Shown here piece after piece: positions 7,232 to 13,943 of a stretch of DNA of 18,844 bases (position 1 is its first letter; each line of letters begins with the position of its first letter). The notes under the pieces were generated by a model. It was not told the origin of the DNA. It searched no databases and saw nothing but the letters and a program-made list of their open reading frames with translations. The translations under genes were made by a program, and so were the position numbers. The stretch covers positions 1 to 18,844 of the forward strand of contig SYDZ01000252.1 of assembly GCA_005801025.1 (NCBI GenBank), in the 5' to 3' direction. Source of the stretch: Actinomycetota bacterium (GTDB taxonomy: Bacteria; Actinomycetota; Acidimicrobiia; Acidimicrobiales; Ilumatobacteraceae).

Positions 7232-8941
7232 ATGCGTATCATCGCTACTGCTGGCCACGTCGACCACGGCAAATCAACTCTGATCCGCACCCTGACAGGC
7301 ATCAACCCAGATCGTTGGGCTGAAGAACAAGAGCGCGGACTGACAATTGATCTTGGTTTCGCACATCGACAACTACCGAATGGCCAAACCGTGTCATTTA
7401 TTGATGTTCCTGGTCATGTCCGCTTCATCTCCAACATGTTGGCGGGCGTGCGAGGTATTCATGGGTGTCTCTTAGTTGTTGACGCCCGTGAAGGTTGGAA
7501 ACCACAGACCGAAGAGCATCTCCGCATTCTGCATATGGTCGGCGTGACACAAGGTCTCATCGCCCTCACGAAAATAGATCTCTGCGACTCTGATGATCTC
7601 GAGTTAGCCCGCCTCGATATTGCCGACCATGTCTCTGGAACTTTTCTCGACAATGCACCCGTTATCGGAATCAGTGCTCCAACAGGCGATGGAATCCCGC
7701 AACTTATCCATGCCCTCGAAGAACTGGCTGAGCGTTGCGATGAATCTGTCGATCATGGTCGCCCACGGCTTTTTCTCGACCGTGTGTTCGCTGCCAAAGG
7801 CAGTGGCACGGTTGTGACGGGAACTTTGACTGATGGTTGCTTGAAAGTTGGCGACCCGATTCTCATCGCCCCACTCATGCTCGAAGCGAGAATTCGCGCC
7901 ATCCAAACTCTCGGTCAGGTAATCGACCAAGCGCAACCCGGCCATCGAGTTGCACTCAATTTGGTAGGGGTTGAGCACGGGCAATTAGCGCGTGGGGATG
8001 TCGTCATCCAAGAAGGTCAATGGTTCTGTAGCCCAAGAGTCGATGCTTCGCTGAGTGTTTTAAAGTCGCTCAAACATGTCGTCTCGCGCCGCGGTGCTTT
8101 CACGGTACACATCGGCTCAGATGAGATTCCTGCACGAGTGCGCGTCCTCGGCCCCGAGTCAATTTCTCCAGGTGAGCAGGGGCTGATTCGCATTCATTTA
8201 TCACGCCCTATTCCGTTACTTCCTGGTGATCGCTATGTCTTGCGCGAAAGTGGGCGCTCAGAAACTGTGGGTGGTGGAGAAATTCTTGATATCAATCCCA
8301 AACTCCCCGCCTCTCGCGCCACTCCGAATCGCGATGTCCAACGGGTCATCAATGAACGCGGATGGGTCACAAGTGCCGACCTGCGACTGCTGACGGGAAT
8401 CAACGTTGAACCCATGTTCACTCATTGGATCGTCTCACCACAGGAACTTGCCAAAACAATCGCTCACATTGAATTTGTCATGGCGACAAAAGACCCGAAC
8501 GGAGTTGACCTAGCGTCATTCACCGAACAGCACAGGGCTGTCATATCGACTCTGACGACCCTCTCCATCACCGATGGACGTGTACGCATCGCGGGAGTCC
8601 ATGATGCGTTACTTGAACATCCAATCATTGAACGATTAGCCCGCGAAGCCTGTGCCCCGAACCCGCCCACTGATATTTCTCCACCAGAACTTCGACGCCT
8701 CGCCAAGGCTGGTTTGTTGTTCGAACGCGAAGGGGAATGGTTTCACGTCACCGCATTAGAGACAGCACAACAAACAGCGCGACAATTGCTCGCCGTTAGC
8801 GCTGAAGGTTTTACGATGTCCCAGTTTCGTGAGGCGCTCGGTGTCACCCGCAAGCATGCCGTTCCCCTGGCCAGCGAACTTGATGCTCGAGGCATGACAC
8901 GACGCCGCGGTGATCTGCGTATCGCTGGGCCGAAACTCTAA
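7232..8941 (+). CDS. selB: Selenocysteine-specific translation elongation factor
   Basis: SelB is the EF-Tu-like GTPase that delivers Sec-tRNA(Sec) to in-frame UGA codons marked by a SECIS hairpin. Visible GTPase motifs are G1 GHVDHGKST (8-16), G2 Thr38 in RGLTID, G3 DVPGH (58-62) and G4 TKID (113-116). Beta-barrel domains follow (about 175-345, including GTVVTGTL), then a string of winged-helix domains that bind the SECIS element. The last is recognisable near residues 525-565 (FREALGVTRKHAVPLASELD). At 569 residues it is shorter than E. coli SelB (614) but has all parts. The ATG follows the selA stop by one base, with no separate ribosome site, which implies coupling. It ends 12 bases before the convergent alkB-like stop. 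Confidence 0.96.
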   Translation: MRIIATAGHVDHGKSTLIRTLTGINPDRWAEEQERGLTIDLGFAHRQLPNGQTVSFIDVPGHVRFISNMLAGVRGIHGCLLVVDAREGWKPQTEEHLRILHMVGVTQGLIALTKIDLCDSDDLELARLDIADHVSGTFLDNAPVIGISAPTGDGIPQLIHALEELAERCDESVDHGRPRLFLDRVFAAKGSGTVVTGTLTDGCLKVGDPILIAPLMLEARIRAIQTLGQVIDQAQPGHRVALNLVGVEHGQLARGDVVIQEGQWFCSPRVDASLSVLKSLKHVVSRRGAFTVHIGSDEIPARVRVLGPESISPGEQGLIRIHLSRPIPLLPGDRYVLRESGRSETVGGGEILDINPKLPASRATPNRDVQRVINERGWVTSADLRLLTGINVEPMFTHWIVSPQELAKTIAHIEFVMATKDPNGVDLASFTEQHRAVISTLTTLSITDGRVRIAGVHDALLEHPIIERLAREACAPNPPTDISPPELRRLAKAGLLFEREGEWFHVTALETAQQTARQLLAVSAEGFTMSQFREALGVTRKHAVPLASELDARGMTRRRGDLRIAGPKL

Positions 8942-8953
8942 ATATCCGTAACT

Positions 8954-9559
8954 CTAAACATTATGAATCAACCTGAAGGTCAAATTAATTCGTGGCTCAA
9001 CGTGTCGCTTTGTCTTGGGTACATCATGCATCCAACATTGTTGTGATAGGCCACTCATCACCAGTAGTGAACCAGAGCCGAGGGTGATCTGAACTAGTTC
9101 TTTAGATTCACGATGACGCAAGCGAAAATTGCGTTCACCACCAATACTCACTGAAGCGATCACTGGCTCAACTCCAAGTTCACGTTCATCATCGGCGTGT
9201 AGACCCATGGAGTCCTGTCCGTGACGATAGAGATTGACCAAAACCGAGTTGAACTTTGCGTTTGCTAACGACTCACATTGCTGTTGAATTTCCACAAGTG
9301 TCGGCGTCATCTGTCGCGGCTCGAGGGTGATGCCAGAGTAGGAATACCCCAAGTCGCCGTACCAGCAAGCGAGTCGTGGTTGAGGAATTTCTTTGCCAAA
9401 CAAAATAATATTGCGCGCCTCCCACGGTGTTTCATCAGTAAGCGTCCTTAGATATCGCGCAGTTTGTTCATGACTAAAGACGGTCTGGAAATACACAGCC
9501 TCCCCGTCACGAGGAAGTATCTGACGTGGCTCCGTGAAACCTGCTTCAAAAAGAGTCAC
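8954..9559 (-). CDS. AlkB-like 2-oxoglutarate/Fe(II) dioxygenase
   Basis: A 201-residue member of the AlkB DNA/RNA dealkylation family, closest in style to ALKBH2/3-type bacterial proteins. These oxidatively remove 1-methyladenine and 3-methylcytosine lesions. The iron ligands are His121 and Asp123 (GLHADDE) and His178 (WMHDVPK). The 2-oxoglutarate-binding arginines are Arg190 and Arg196 (RINLTFR). The NLYRHGQDSMGLHADDE block and SIGGERNF are family hallmarks. The open frame extends further upstream, but only by running through the end of the nfeD-like gene. The GTG at 9559 has GAGG at 9567-9570, seven bases away, and begins at the normal domain boundary. It lies 13 bases after the nfeD-like stop and is probably co-transcribed with it. 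It is convergent with selB. Confidence 0.93.
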   Translation of the reverse strand: MTLFEAGFTEPRQILPRDGEAVYFQTVFSHEQTARYLRTLTDETPWEARNIILFGKEIPQPRLACWYGDLGYSYSGITLEPRQMTPTLVEIQQQCESLANAKFNSVLVNLYRHGQDSMGLHADDERELGVEPVIASVSIGGERNFRLRHRESKELVQITLGSGSLLVMSGLSQQCWMHDVPKTKRHVEPRINLTFRLIHNV

Positions 9560-9566
9560 CGCGCTA

Positions 9567-9570
9567 CCTC
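9567..9570 (-). promoter_or_regulatory. Ribosome-binding site that fixes the AlkB-like start
   Basis: GAGG on the minus strand, seven bases before the GTG at 9559. It lies just after the stop of the nfeD-like gene. It supports this start over any longer reading of the frame through the upstream gene. Confidence 0.6.
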
Positions 9571-9572
9571 GA

Positions 9573-10955
9573 CTATTTCTCTTCGAGAACTTCGTCCTTC
9601 TTCGGACCACGTTGACGATAATCGCGCGCGCCACCAGCCTCCGGTTCGACTTGCAAAACAATGCCATCAATGGCCACCACGCGCGCCATCTCGCCAGCCT
9701 TGACTGGTGTAGCGCGATTTGTGCGGGCTTTCCAACGAGCTGCACCGATCTGTACTGCCCCATCGGGACTGATATCTGAGATGGCTTTGCCGATCTCACC
9801 GATCAAACGTTCACGACCAATTGTCGGTGTGGCAAAACGAGTTCGCGTCATACTCGGCATACCCGAAATGAAGGTGAGAGCGATACCTCCAATGCCAACA
9901 AGCAAACTCAGCCAAGAAACACGCAATGAGTGCTGATCGATGACGGGGAACAAAAACCACGAAGCTAGAGAAAAAGTTGCAATCCCAACTCCCGTCCAAA
10001 GACGTGGGACTCCCACCTGAACATCAATTGCAAAGGCAAACATTGAAAAGAAAATCAAGGCCAGTGCCCAATTCTGTTCTGGCAATTCTCCAAGACCGTA
10101 GAACGAGAGCAAAAGAAGAACCGCTCCAACGACTCCCGCAACACCGATACCAGCGGTGAAAAATTCAAAAATCAAAAGTGCCAGGCCGATCAATAAAAAG
10201 AGGTAGGCAACTGGAGGACTTGCCGAAGTGTGCAGCAGCTGCGCCCACAGACCAAGTTTGTGAAAACGCACAGTGGTGATGTCGTTGGATACTGTGCCAT
10301 CGTCATTCAAAGTTTCAATGGCCGTGTCGAGCACGACTCCATCAATTTGCAAACCGTCAAGCGCGTAGACCATATTGCGAATGGTTGGTGCACCTTCATC
10401 GCTGATCTCGAGTTTGAGTGCTCCTGCGCGGCGGGCGTCTTGGAATCCCAAAGTTTGGGTCCGCAAAATTTCGGTGGCCTCACCAAACTCCACTCCGTCA
10501 ACCAATGCCGTACCTGATTTTCCGATCTTGGTTCCAGGGGCCATCCCCGTCACATCAGCCGCCGACAAAAGTTGCACACCTAAACCAGTTGCTTTTGAGC
10601 CAGACGGACCAACCCAAATTGCTATCGGCACGCTTGCATTCTCAATACGCAGATACAAATCACGCATTTTGTCACGACCCACTAGGGACGCCTTGGAGTT
10701 AATCTGCAGAACCAAAGCCTGGGCCCCATTGCTCTCAGCGTCGGTGATAGCCCGCTCAATAGCGTCAACGACGATGTTGTCGATGAGCCCGGAAACCTGG
10801 AAGACATCAACAGGTGCAAGACTTTGTGCCGTGGGGTTAGTGCTCATCAAAACTGCTGGCTCTTGGGGTGGTTCACTGCCCGATGAAGCATGTGCCACAT
10901 CAACAAAACCGAGCACGAAGCCGACTGCAATGAAGACGATGGCTAGTCTGCGCAC
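9573..10955 (-). CDS. NfeD family protein with N-terminal ClpP-like domain
   Basis: A 460-residue long-form NfeD protein, the type that usually pairs with stomatin/flotillin-like proteins in membrane quality control. A signal peptide (about 1-23, ending AHA) precedes a ClpP/crotonase-like domain (about 50-220). Membrane helices follow (about 248-264, 268-290, 296-312, 318-338, 345-366), then a C-terminal NfeD OB-fold (about 372-440, with LIGEIGKAISDISPDGAVQIGAARWKA-type features). In archaeal homologues a Ser in an Ala-Ser-Ala-Gly motif is catalytic. The matching stretch here reads SKATGLG (120-126), so Thr appears where Ser is expected and proteolysis is doubtful. GTG 10955 has GGAGG five bases upstream. 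It is divergent from the first ArsA-like gene. No stomatin-like partner is in view. Confidence 0.92.
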   Translation of the reverse strand: MRRLAIVFIAVGFVLGFVDVAHASSGSEPPQEPAVLMSTNPTAQSLAPVDVFQVSGLIDNIVVDAIERAITDAESNGAQALVLQINSKASLVGRDKMRDLYLRIENASVPIAIWVGPSGSKATGLGVQLLSAADVTGMAPGTKIGKSGTALVDGVEFGEATEILRTQTLGFQDARRAGALKLEISDEGAPTIRNMVYALDGLQIDGVVLDTAIETLNDDGTVSNDITTVRFHKLGLWAQLLHTSASPPVAYLFLLIGLALLIFEFFTAGIGVAGVVGAVLLLLSFYGLGELPEQNWALALIFFSMFAFAIDVQVGVPRLWTGVGIATFSLASWFLFPVIDQHSLRVSWLSLLVGIGGIALTFISGMPSMTRTRFATPTIGRERLIGEIGKAISDISPDGAVQIGAARWKARTNRATPVKAGEMARVVAIDGIVLQVEPEAGGARDYRQRGPKKDEVLEEK

Positions 10956-10960
10956 GAGTG

Positions 10961-10965
10961 CCTCC
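10961..10965 (-). promoter_or_regulatory. Strong ribosome-binding site for the NfeD-like gene
   Basis: GGAGG on the minus strand, five bases before the GTG at 10955. It is one of the few strong Shine-Dalgarno sequences in the window and confirms the start. It lies within the 41-base divergent gap and makes a longer start (GTG 10958) for the plus-strand ATPase gene less likely. Confidence 0.7.
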
Positions 10966-10996
10966 GATAAATAAGAAAATAGATCACCTGTTCACC

Positions 10997-11923
10997 ATGT
11001 CGCGACTGCTCGTGGTGGCCGGCAAGGGTGGTGTCGGCAAGACAACCGTAACTGCTGTGATAGCGCGAGCCTCAGCCGACGCCGGTCTTCGGGTACTCGT
11101 TGTGACCCTTGACTCTCGCCCAGGGTTGGCCGAATTGCTGGGTGGGTCCCCCTCAGATGGGGCGGACTACGACGGGACCATGATCCACACTCACCTGGGC
11201 ACCACAAAAACTGGCTCGATCCAGATGCGCACTGTCACCGCTGGCGAGGCTCTACAGGATTACCTAGCAACTCAAGGTCTTGCTCTATTGGCGAAACGCT
11301 TGGTGTCAAGTGGCGTCGTCGGAGTCGTGGCTAGTGCTGCTCCTGGAATTGATGACCTTTTGGTCTTAGGCAAACTTAAACATCTGGTCGGTCTCACCGG
11401 ACCCGATGGCGATCACGACCTCATCATTGTGGATGGTCCAGCCGCCGGTCACGCCATCTCATTTTTACAGGCTCCTGCGGCCATGGCGCAAACAATTTCT
11501 GGTGGACCACTGCGTTCCCAAGCCATCGAAGTTCGCTCAATGTTACAGGATCCGAAGAAATGTCGTGTCGTGATGGTGACAACCCCAGAAACCACGCCTG
11601 TCAATGAACTCATTGAGACCACTGAAAAACTTACGCAATCAGTGGGCGTGGCTTTCGCACCCGTGATCGTCAATGGAGTTGATATCGCTTCTGAAGTTTC
11701 TTCGCTGGTGGCAAGTGGCAAAATACCCGATGGAGTTCTTGGTGATGCAATGAGATACCGCGCCACACGCTCTGATATGCACCTCCAGGCAATTGACAGA
11801 GTCCACGAACGCATCGATGTTGGTTCTTTTGCACTTCCCCACATCGCCACTGCGTCGCTTCAGGCACACGATGTGGTGGCCTTGGCCGACATCATGCGAA
11901 AAGCCGTCGGTGAACCAGCATGA
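10997..11923 (+). CDS. ArsA/Get3-family ATPase, first of a pair (Rv3679/BagA-like)
   Basis: A 308-residue SIMIBI-class ATPase of the ArsA/Get3 family. The deviant Walker A GKGGVGKTT (9-17) has both the signature and the catalytic lysine. The switch II region reads DLIIVDGPAAGHAISFL. The Cys triad that binds arsenite in true ArsA is not present, so arsenic transport is unlikely. In Mycobacterium tuberculosis the Rv3679-Rv3680 pair (Get3-like, BagA/BagB) forms a complex, and this tandem pair looks orthologous in arrangement. The ATG at 10997 places the P-loop at the usual distance from the N-terminus; an upstream GTG (10958) adds 13 residues without similarity. No clear ribosome site is seen. 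Its last four bases overlap the next gene's start (ATGA), which fits equal-stoichiometry coupling. The role is inferred from family only. Confidence 0.88.
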   Translation: MSRLLVVAGKGGVGKTTVTAVIARASADAGLRVLVVTLDSRPGLAELLGGSPSDGADYDGTMIHTHLGTTKTGSIQMRTVTAGEALQDYLATQGLALLAKRLVSSGVVGVVASAAPGIDDLLVLGKLKHLVGLTGPDGDHDLIIVDGPAAGHAISFLQAPAAMAQTISGGPLRSQAIEVRSMLQDPKKCRVVMVTTPETTPVNELIETTEKLTQSVGVAFAPVIVNGVDIASEVSSLVASGKIPDGVLGDAMRYRATRSDMHLQAIDRVHERIDVGSFALPHIATASLQAHDVVALADIMRKAVGEPA

Positions 11924-13035
11924 GTCCAAAGAAGATTCAAAGTTTCGGTGACATCATCACCACCTCACGAATCGTCGTCTGCTGTGGTTCGGGTGGCGTT
12001 GGCAAAACAACCACTGCTGCTGCCCTTGCTGTTCAGGCTGCGCATACTGGTCGGCGCGTTGTGTTGATCACTATTGATCCGGCTAAGCGTTTGGCCGATG
12101 CTCTTGGTCTCGACGGTTTAAGCAACGACCCAAGTCGCGTTGATCTTGCATGCTCGGGCGAACTGTGGGCAATGATGTTGGACGCTCGAACTACTTTTGA
12201 CGATGTGATTCGTCGCGAGTCACGCGATCTTGAGCAACAGCAGGCAATTCTGAAAAATCCTTTTTACAGCAATATCGCTAGTCGCCTATCGGGGAGCCAG
12301 GAATATATGGCAGCCGAAAAGTTGTATGAATTGTCTCACGATGAACGTTTCGATCTTGTGGTCGTTGACACGCCACCTTCACGTGAGGCCCTTGATTTTT
12401 TGGATGCCCCGCAAAAGTTGATGAACTTTCTTGATCACCGTGTGTATCGCTGGCTTGTTATGCCAGCGCGCGGTGGATTGCGATTGTTGAACTTTGCTGC
12501 CCAACCGATCTTAAAAACAATCGGTCGAGTCATTGGCGCCGATGTCCTCGCTGACGCAGTCAATTTCTTTCAGGCCTTTGACGGAATTGAAGAGGGCTTT
12601 CGCCAGCGTTGTGTCGCCGTCCAAGAATTACTGAAATCCTCAAGTAGTACATACATCGTCGTGGCTTGTGCTCATAACGACACCATTGTGGAGGCGATCT
12701 ATTTCACCGAGCAGTTGGCCGAGGCGAATATCAATATCACAGGAGTCATTCTCAATCGTTTGCAGCCCCCATTCGGCAAAGGATCCTCAGCCGCTTCTCT
12801 GACCGCAGCCCGAAAGGCCGACAAAACCGGTGACTCTGCGGTGGCGGTTCTGCATCGCAACCTGGCACACCTGCGTAGCCTCGCCGAAGCTCAAGAAAAT
12901 GCCCTCAAACCCCTTCTCGAACGCTCCTTGGGGGCCGTCGTTGTGCGCCTATACCAACGCGCCGAGGATGTCCATGACCTCGAGGCGATAGCCGAACTGG
13001 GACGCGATCTCGTGGCGACCACGACCACGAGGTAG
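11920..13035 (+). CDS. ArsA/Get3-family ATPase, second of a pair (Rv3680/BagB-like)
   Basis: A 371-residue partner of the preceding ATPase. The P-loop is GSGGVGKTT (about 23-31): the lysine that starts the deviant Walker A in Get3/ArsA (KGGVGKT) is Ser here, while the second lysine is kept. The IDPAKRLADALGL segment (about 52-64) and DLVVVDTPPSREALDFLDAP (switch II) match the mycobacterial Rv3680 type. A helical insertion (about 150-220) may be the client-binding region. The arsenite-binding Cys set is missing. Pairing of a KGGVGKT subunit with a SGGVGKT subunit suggests an asymmetric heterodimer in which only one subunit supplies the intersubunit lysine. Start ATG overlaps the upstream stop. 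The receiver-domain gene follows 10 bases downstream. Membrane-protein targeting or metabolic control is possible; neither is shown by the sequence. Confidence 0.9.
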   Translation: MSPKKIQSFGDIITTSRIVVCCGSGGVGKTTTAAALAVQAAHTGRRVVLITIDPAKRLADALGLDGLSNDPSRVDLACSGELWAMMLDARTTFDDVIRRESRDLEQQQAILKNPFYSNIASRLSGSQEYMAAEKLYELSHDERFDLVVVDTPPSREALDFLDAPQKLMNFLDHRVYRWLVMPARGGLRLLNFAAQPILKTIGRVIGADVLADAVNFFQAFDGIEEGFRQRCVAVQELLKSSSSTYIVVACAHNDTIVEAIYFTEQLAEANINITGVILNRLQPPFGKGSSAASLTAARKADKTGDSAVAVLHRNLAHLRSLAEAQENALKPLLERSLGAVVVRLYQRAEDVHDLEAIAELGRDLVATTTTR

Positions 13036-13045
13036 CGTTTCAATC

Positions 13046-13498
13046 GTGCATGTGATCCTGGCTACTGATGCTGACTGGTTGGTCGACGATGTCGTCGCTG
13101 CCCTCGGCGGACCTGAAACAACCTTCACCCATTGTCGCGACGGTCGGTCTGTCGTGGGTGTCGTCAAGGCCCGTACTCCCGACTTGGTCATTCTTGATCT
13201 ACAGAGCGGCACCATGGGTGGCGTGGCAGTGACTATGGATCTACGCCTCGATGAGAGCGGCGGCACCTTGCCTCATGTTCCGATTTTGATGTTGCTCGAT
13301 CGCGCTGCTGATATTCACATGGCGCGTCGCAGTGGAGCTGATGGCTGGTTAATTAAACCGCTTGATCCTTTGCGTTTGCGACGGGCCAGCAAGGCCATCG
13401 CTGGCGGTGGTTGTTTCGCCGAAGGATTGCCGACTGTGGACGAGCCAATGTCTGAGAACACCGAAGTACCCGAGGCTGAGCCCGCAACTGCGGGATAG
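13046..13498 (+). CDS. Stand-alone response-regulator receiver protein (atypical)
   Basis: A 150-residue protein with one CheY-like receiver domain (about 1-120) and no DNA-binding output domain. The phospho-acceptor is Asp51 (LVILDLQ). Acidic residues Asp8/Asp10 could bind Mg2+, and Lys104 (LIKPLDP) is the conserved switch lysine. The usual Thr/Ser at the end of strand 4 appears to be Leu84 (ILMLLD), so phosphorylation-driven switching may be altered. The tail (about 130-150) is acidic and Pro-rich and probably disordered. No histidine kinase is nearby. The GTG at 13046 has GAGG 13 bases upstream; GTG 13052 is an alternative. It follows the ArsA-like pair closely, so it probably shares their transcript. 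It could act by protein-protein contact. Confidence 0.82.
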   Translation: MHVILATDADWLVDDVVAALGGPETTFTHCRDGRSVVGVVKARTPDLVILDLQSGTMGGVAVTMDLRLDESGGTLPHVPILMLLDRAADIHMARRSGADGWLIKPLDPLRLRRASKAIAGGGCFAEGLPTVDEPMSENTEVPEAEPATAG

Positions 13499-13515
13499 CC
13501 TCACGATCTACACCG

Positions 13516-13590
13516 CGGGGTGTAGCGCAGCTTGGCTAGCGCGCCACGTTCGGGACGTGGAGGCCGGAGGTTCAAATCCTCTCACCCCGA
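13516..13590 (+). tRNA. tRNA-Pro (anticodon CGG)
   Basis: A full cloverleaf is visible. Acceptor CGGGGTG pairs with CACCCCG (13583-13589), discriminator A at 13590. The D-arm is GCGC/GCGC. The anticodon stem is CCACG/CGTGG with loop TTCGGGA, giving anticodon CGG and the G37 typical of proline tRNAs. The T-arm is GGAGG TTCAAAT CCTCT with one G-T pair. The 3' CCA is not encoded. It starts only 17 bases after the receiver gene stop, so it is probably processed from a longer transcript. It reads CCG codons. Confidence 0.95.
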
Positions 13591-13657
13591 CGAAGAACTT
13601 CCTGCTTCGCCGGCGGGATGTGTCGTTGACTGGCTCATTTCGCTCTACGGTGAAGGT

Positions 13658-13936
13658 GTGAACATCTCTCAACTTCAAGACATCATTGAACGGACATACG
13701 GCGAACGCGATCGAGCCCGCGGTGTGCCGTCAACCGTTGCCTGGTTGGCCGAAGAAGTGGGCGAGTTAGCCCAAGCAGTGCGCAAGGGAAATTTGGCGCA
13801 ACAAGAGCATGAGTTCGGCGATGTCTTGGCGTGGATTGCGACGTTGGCTAATCAGATGGGCGTCAACCTTGACAAGTGTGTTGCGCGCTACGCCAACGGA
13901 TGCCCCACGTGTTCGGCACTCCCCTGTACCTGCTGA
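13658..13936 (+). CDS. MazG-like nucleotide pyrophosphohydrolase with C-terminal Cys cluster
   Basis: A 92-residue all-alpha NTP pyrophosphohydrolase of the MazG-like superfamily, which hydrolyses (often non-canonical) nucleoside triphosphates to monophosphate and pyrophosphate. The Mg2+-binding EXXE...EXXD signature is complete: Glu33-Val-Gly-Glu36 in LAEEVGELAQAVR, and Glu52-Phe-Gly-Asp55 in HEFGDVLAW. The last residues carry four cysteines (CPTCSALPCTC, the first Cys at 82), a short tail also seen in small archaeal and actinobacterial MazG-like proteins that may bind metal. A longer open frame would start inside the tRNA and is rejected; the GTG at 13658 fits the domain start. It ends seven bases from the convergent asd stop. 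Confidence 0.88.
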   Translation: MNISQLQDIIERTYGERDRARGVPSTVAWLAEEVGELAQAVRKGNLAQQEHEFGDVLAWIATLANQMGVNLDKCVARYANGCPTCSALPCTC

Positions 13937-13943
13937 CTCATTT

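Noticed and set aside
7604..7984. A 126-codon minus-strand open frame inside selB
   Set aside because: Antisense to conserved selB domains, with no motifs; a by-product of codon usage.
9560..9799. An 80-residue N-terminal extension of the AlkB-like protein
   Set aside because: It would overlap the end of the nfeD-like gene, is basic and non-conserved in appearance, and the GTG at 9559 has its own ribosome site.
10375..10974. A 199-codon open frame on the plus strand opposite the nfeD-like gene
   Set aside because: It is fully antisense to a gene with clear domains, has no recognisable motif and its low-complexity Ser/Thr/Ala content mirrors the codon pattern of the opposite strand.
10997..13035. 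Arsenite efflux ATPase (ArsA) function for the ATPase pair
   Set aside because: The regulatory cysteines of ArsA are not visible and no arsB, arsD or arsR gene is nearby.
13532..13657. A longer N-terminus for the MazG-like protein starting inside the tRNA
   Set aside because: It would translate through the tRNA gene; the conserved domain begins right after the GTG at 13658.
13499..13657. tRNA gene as an integration site for a mobile element
   Set aside because: No repeat of the tRNA 3' end, no integrase and no transposase were found in the window.
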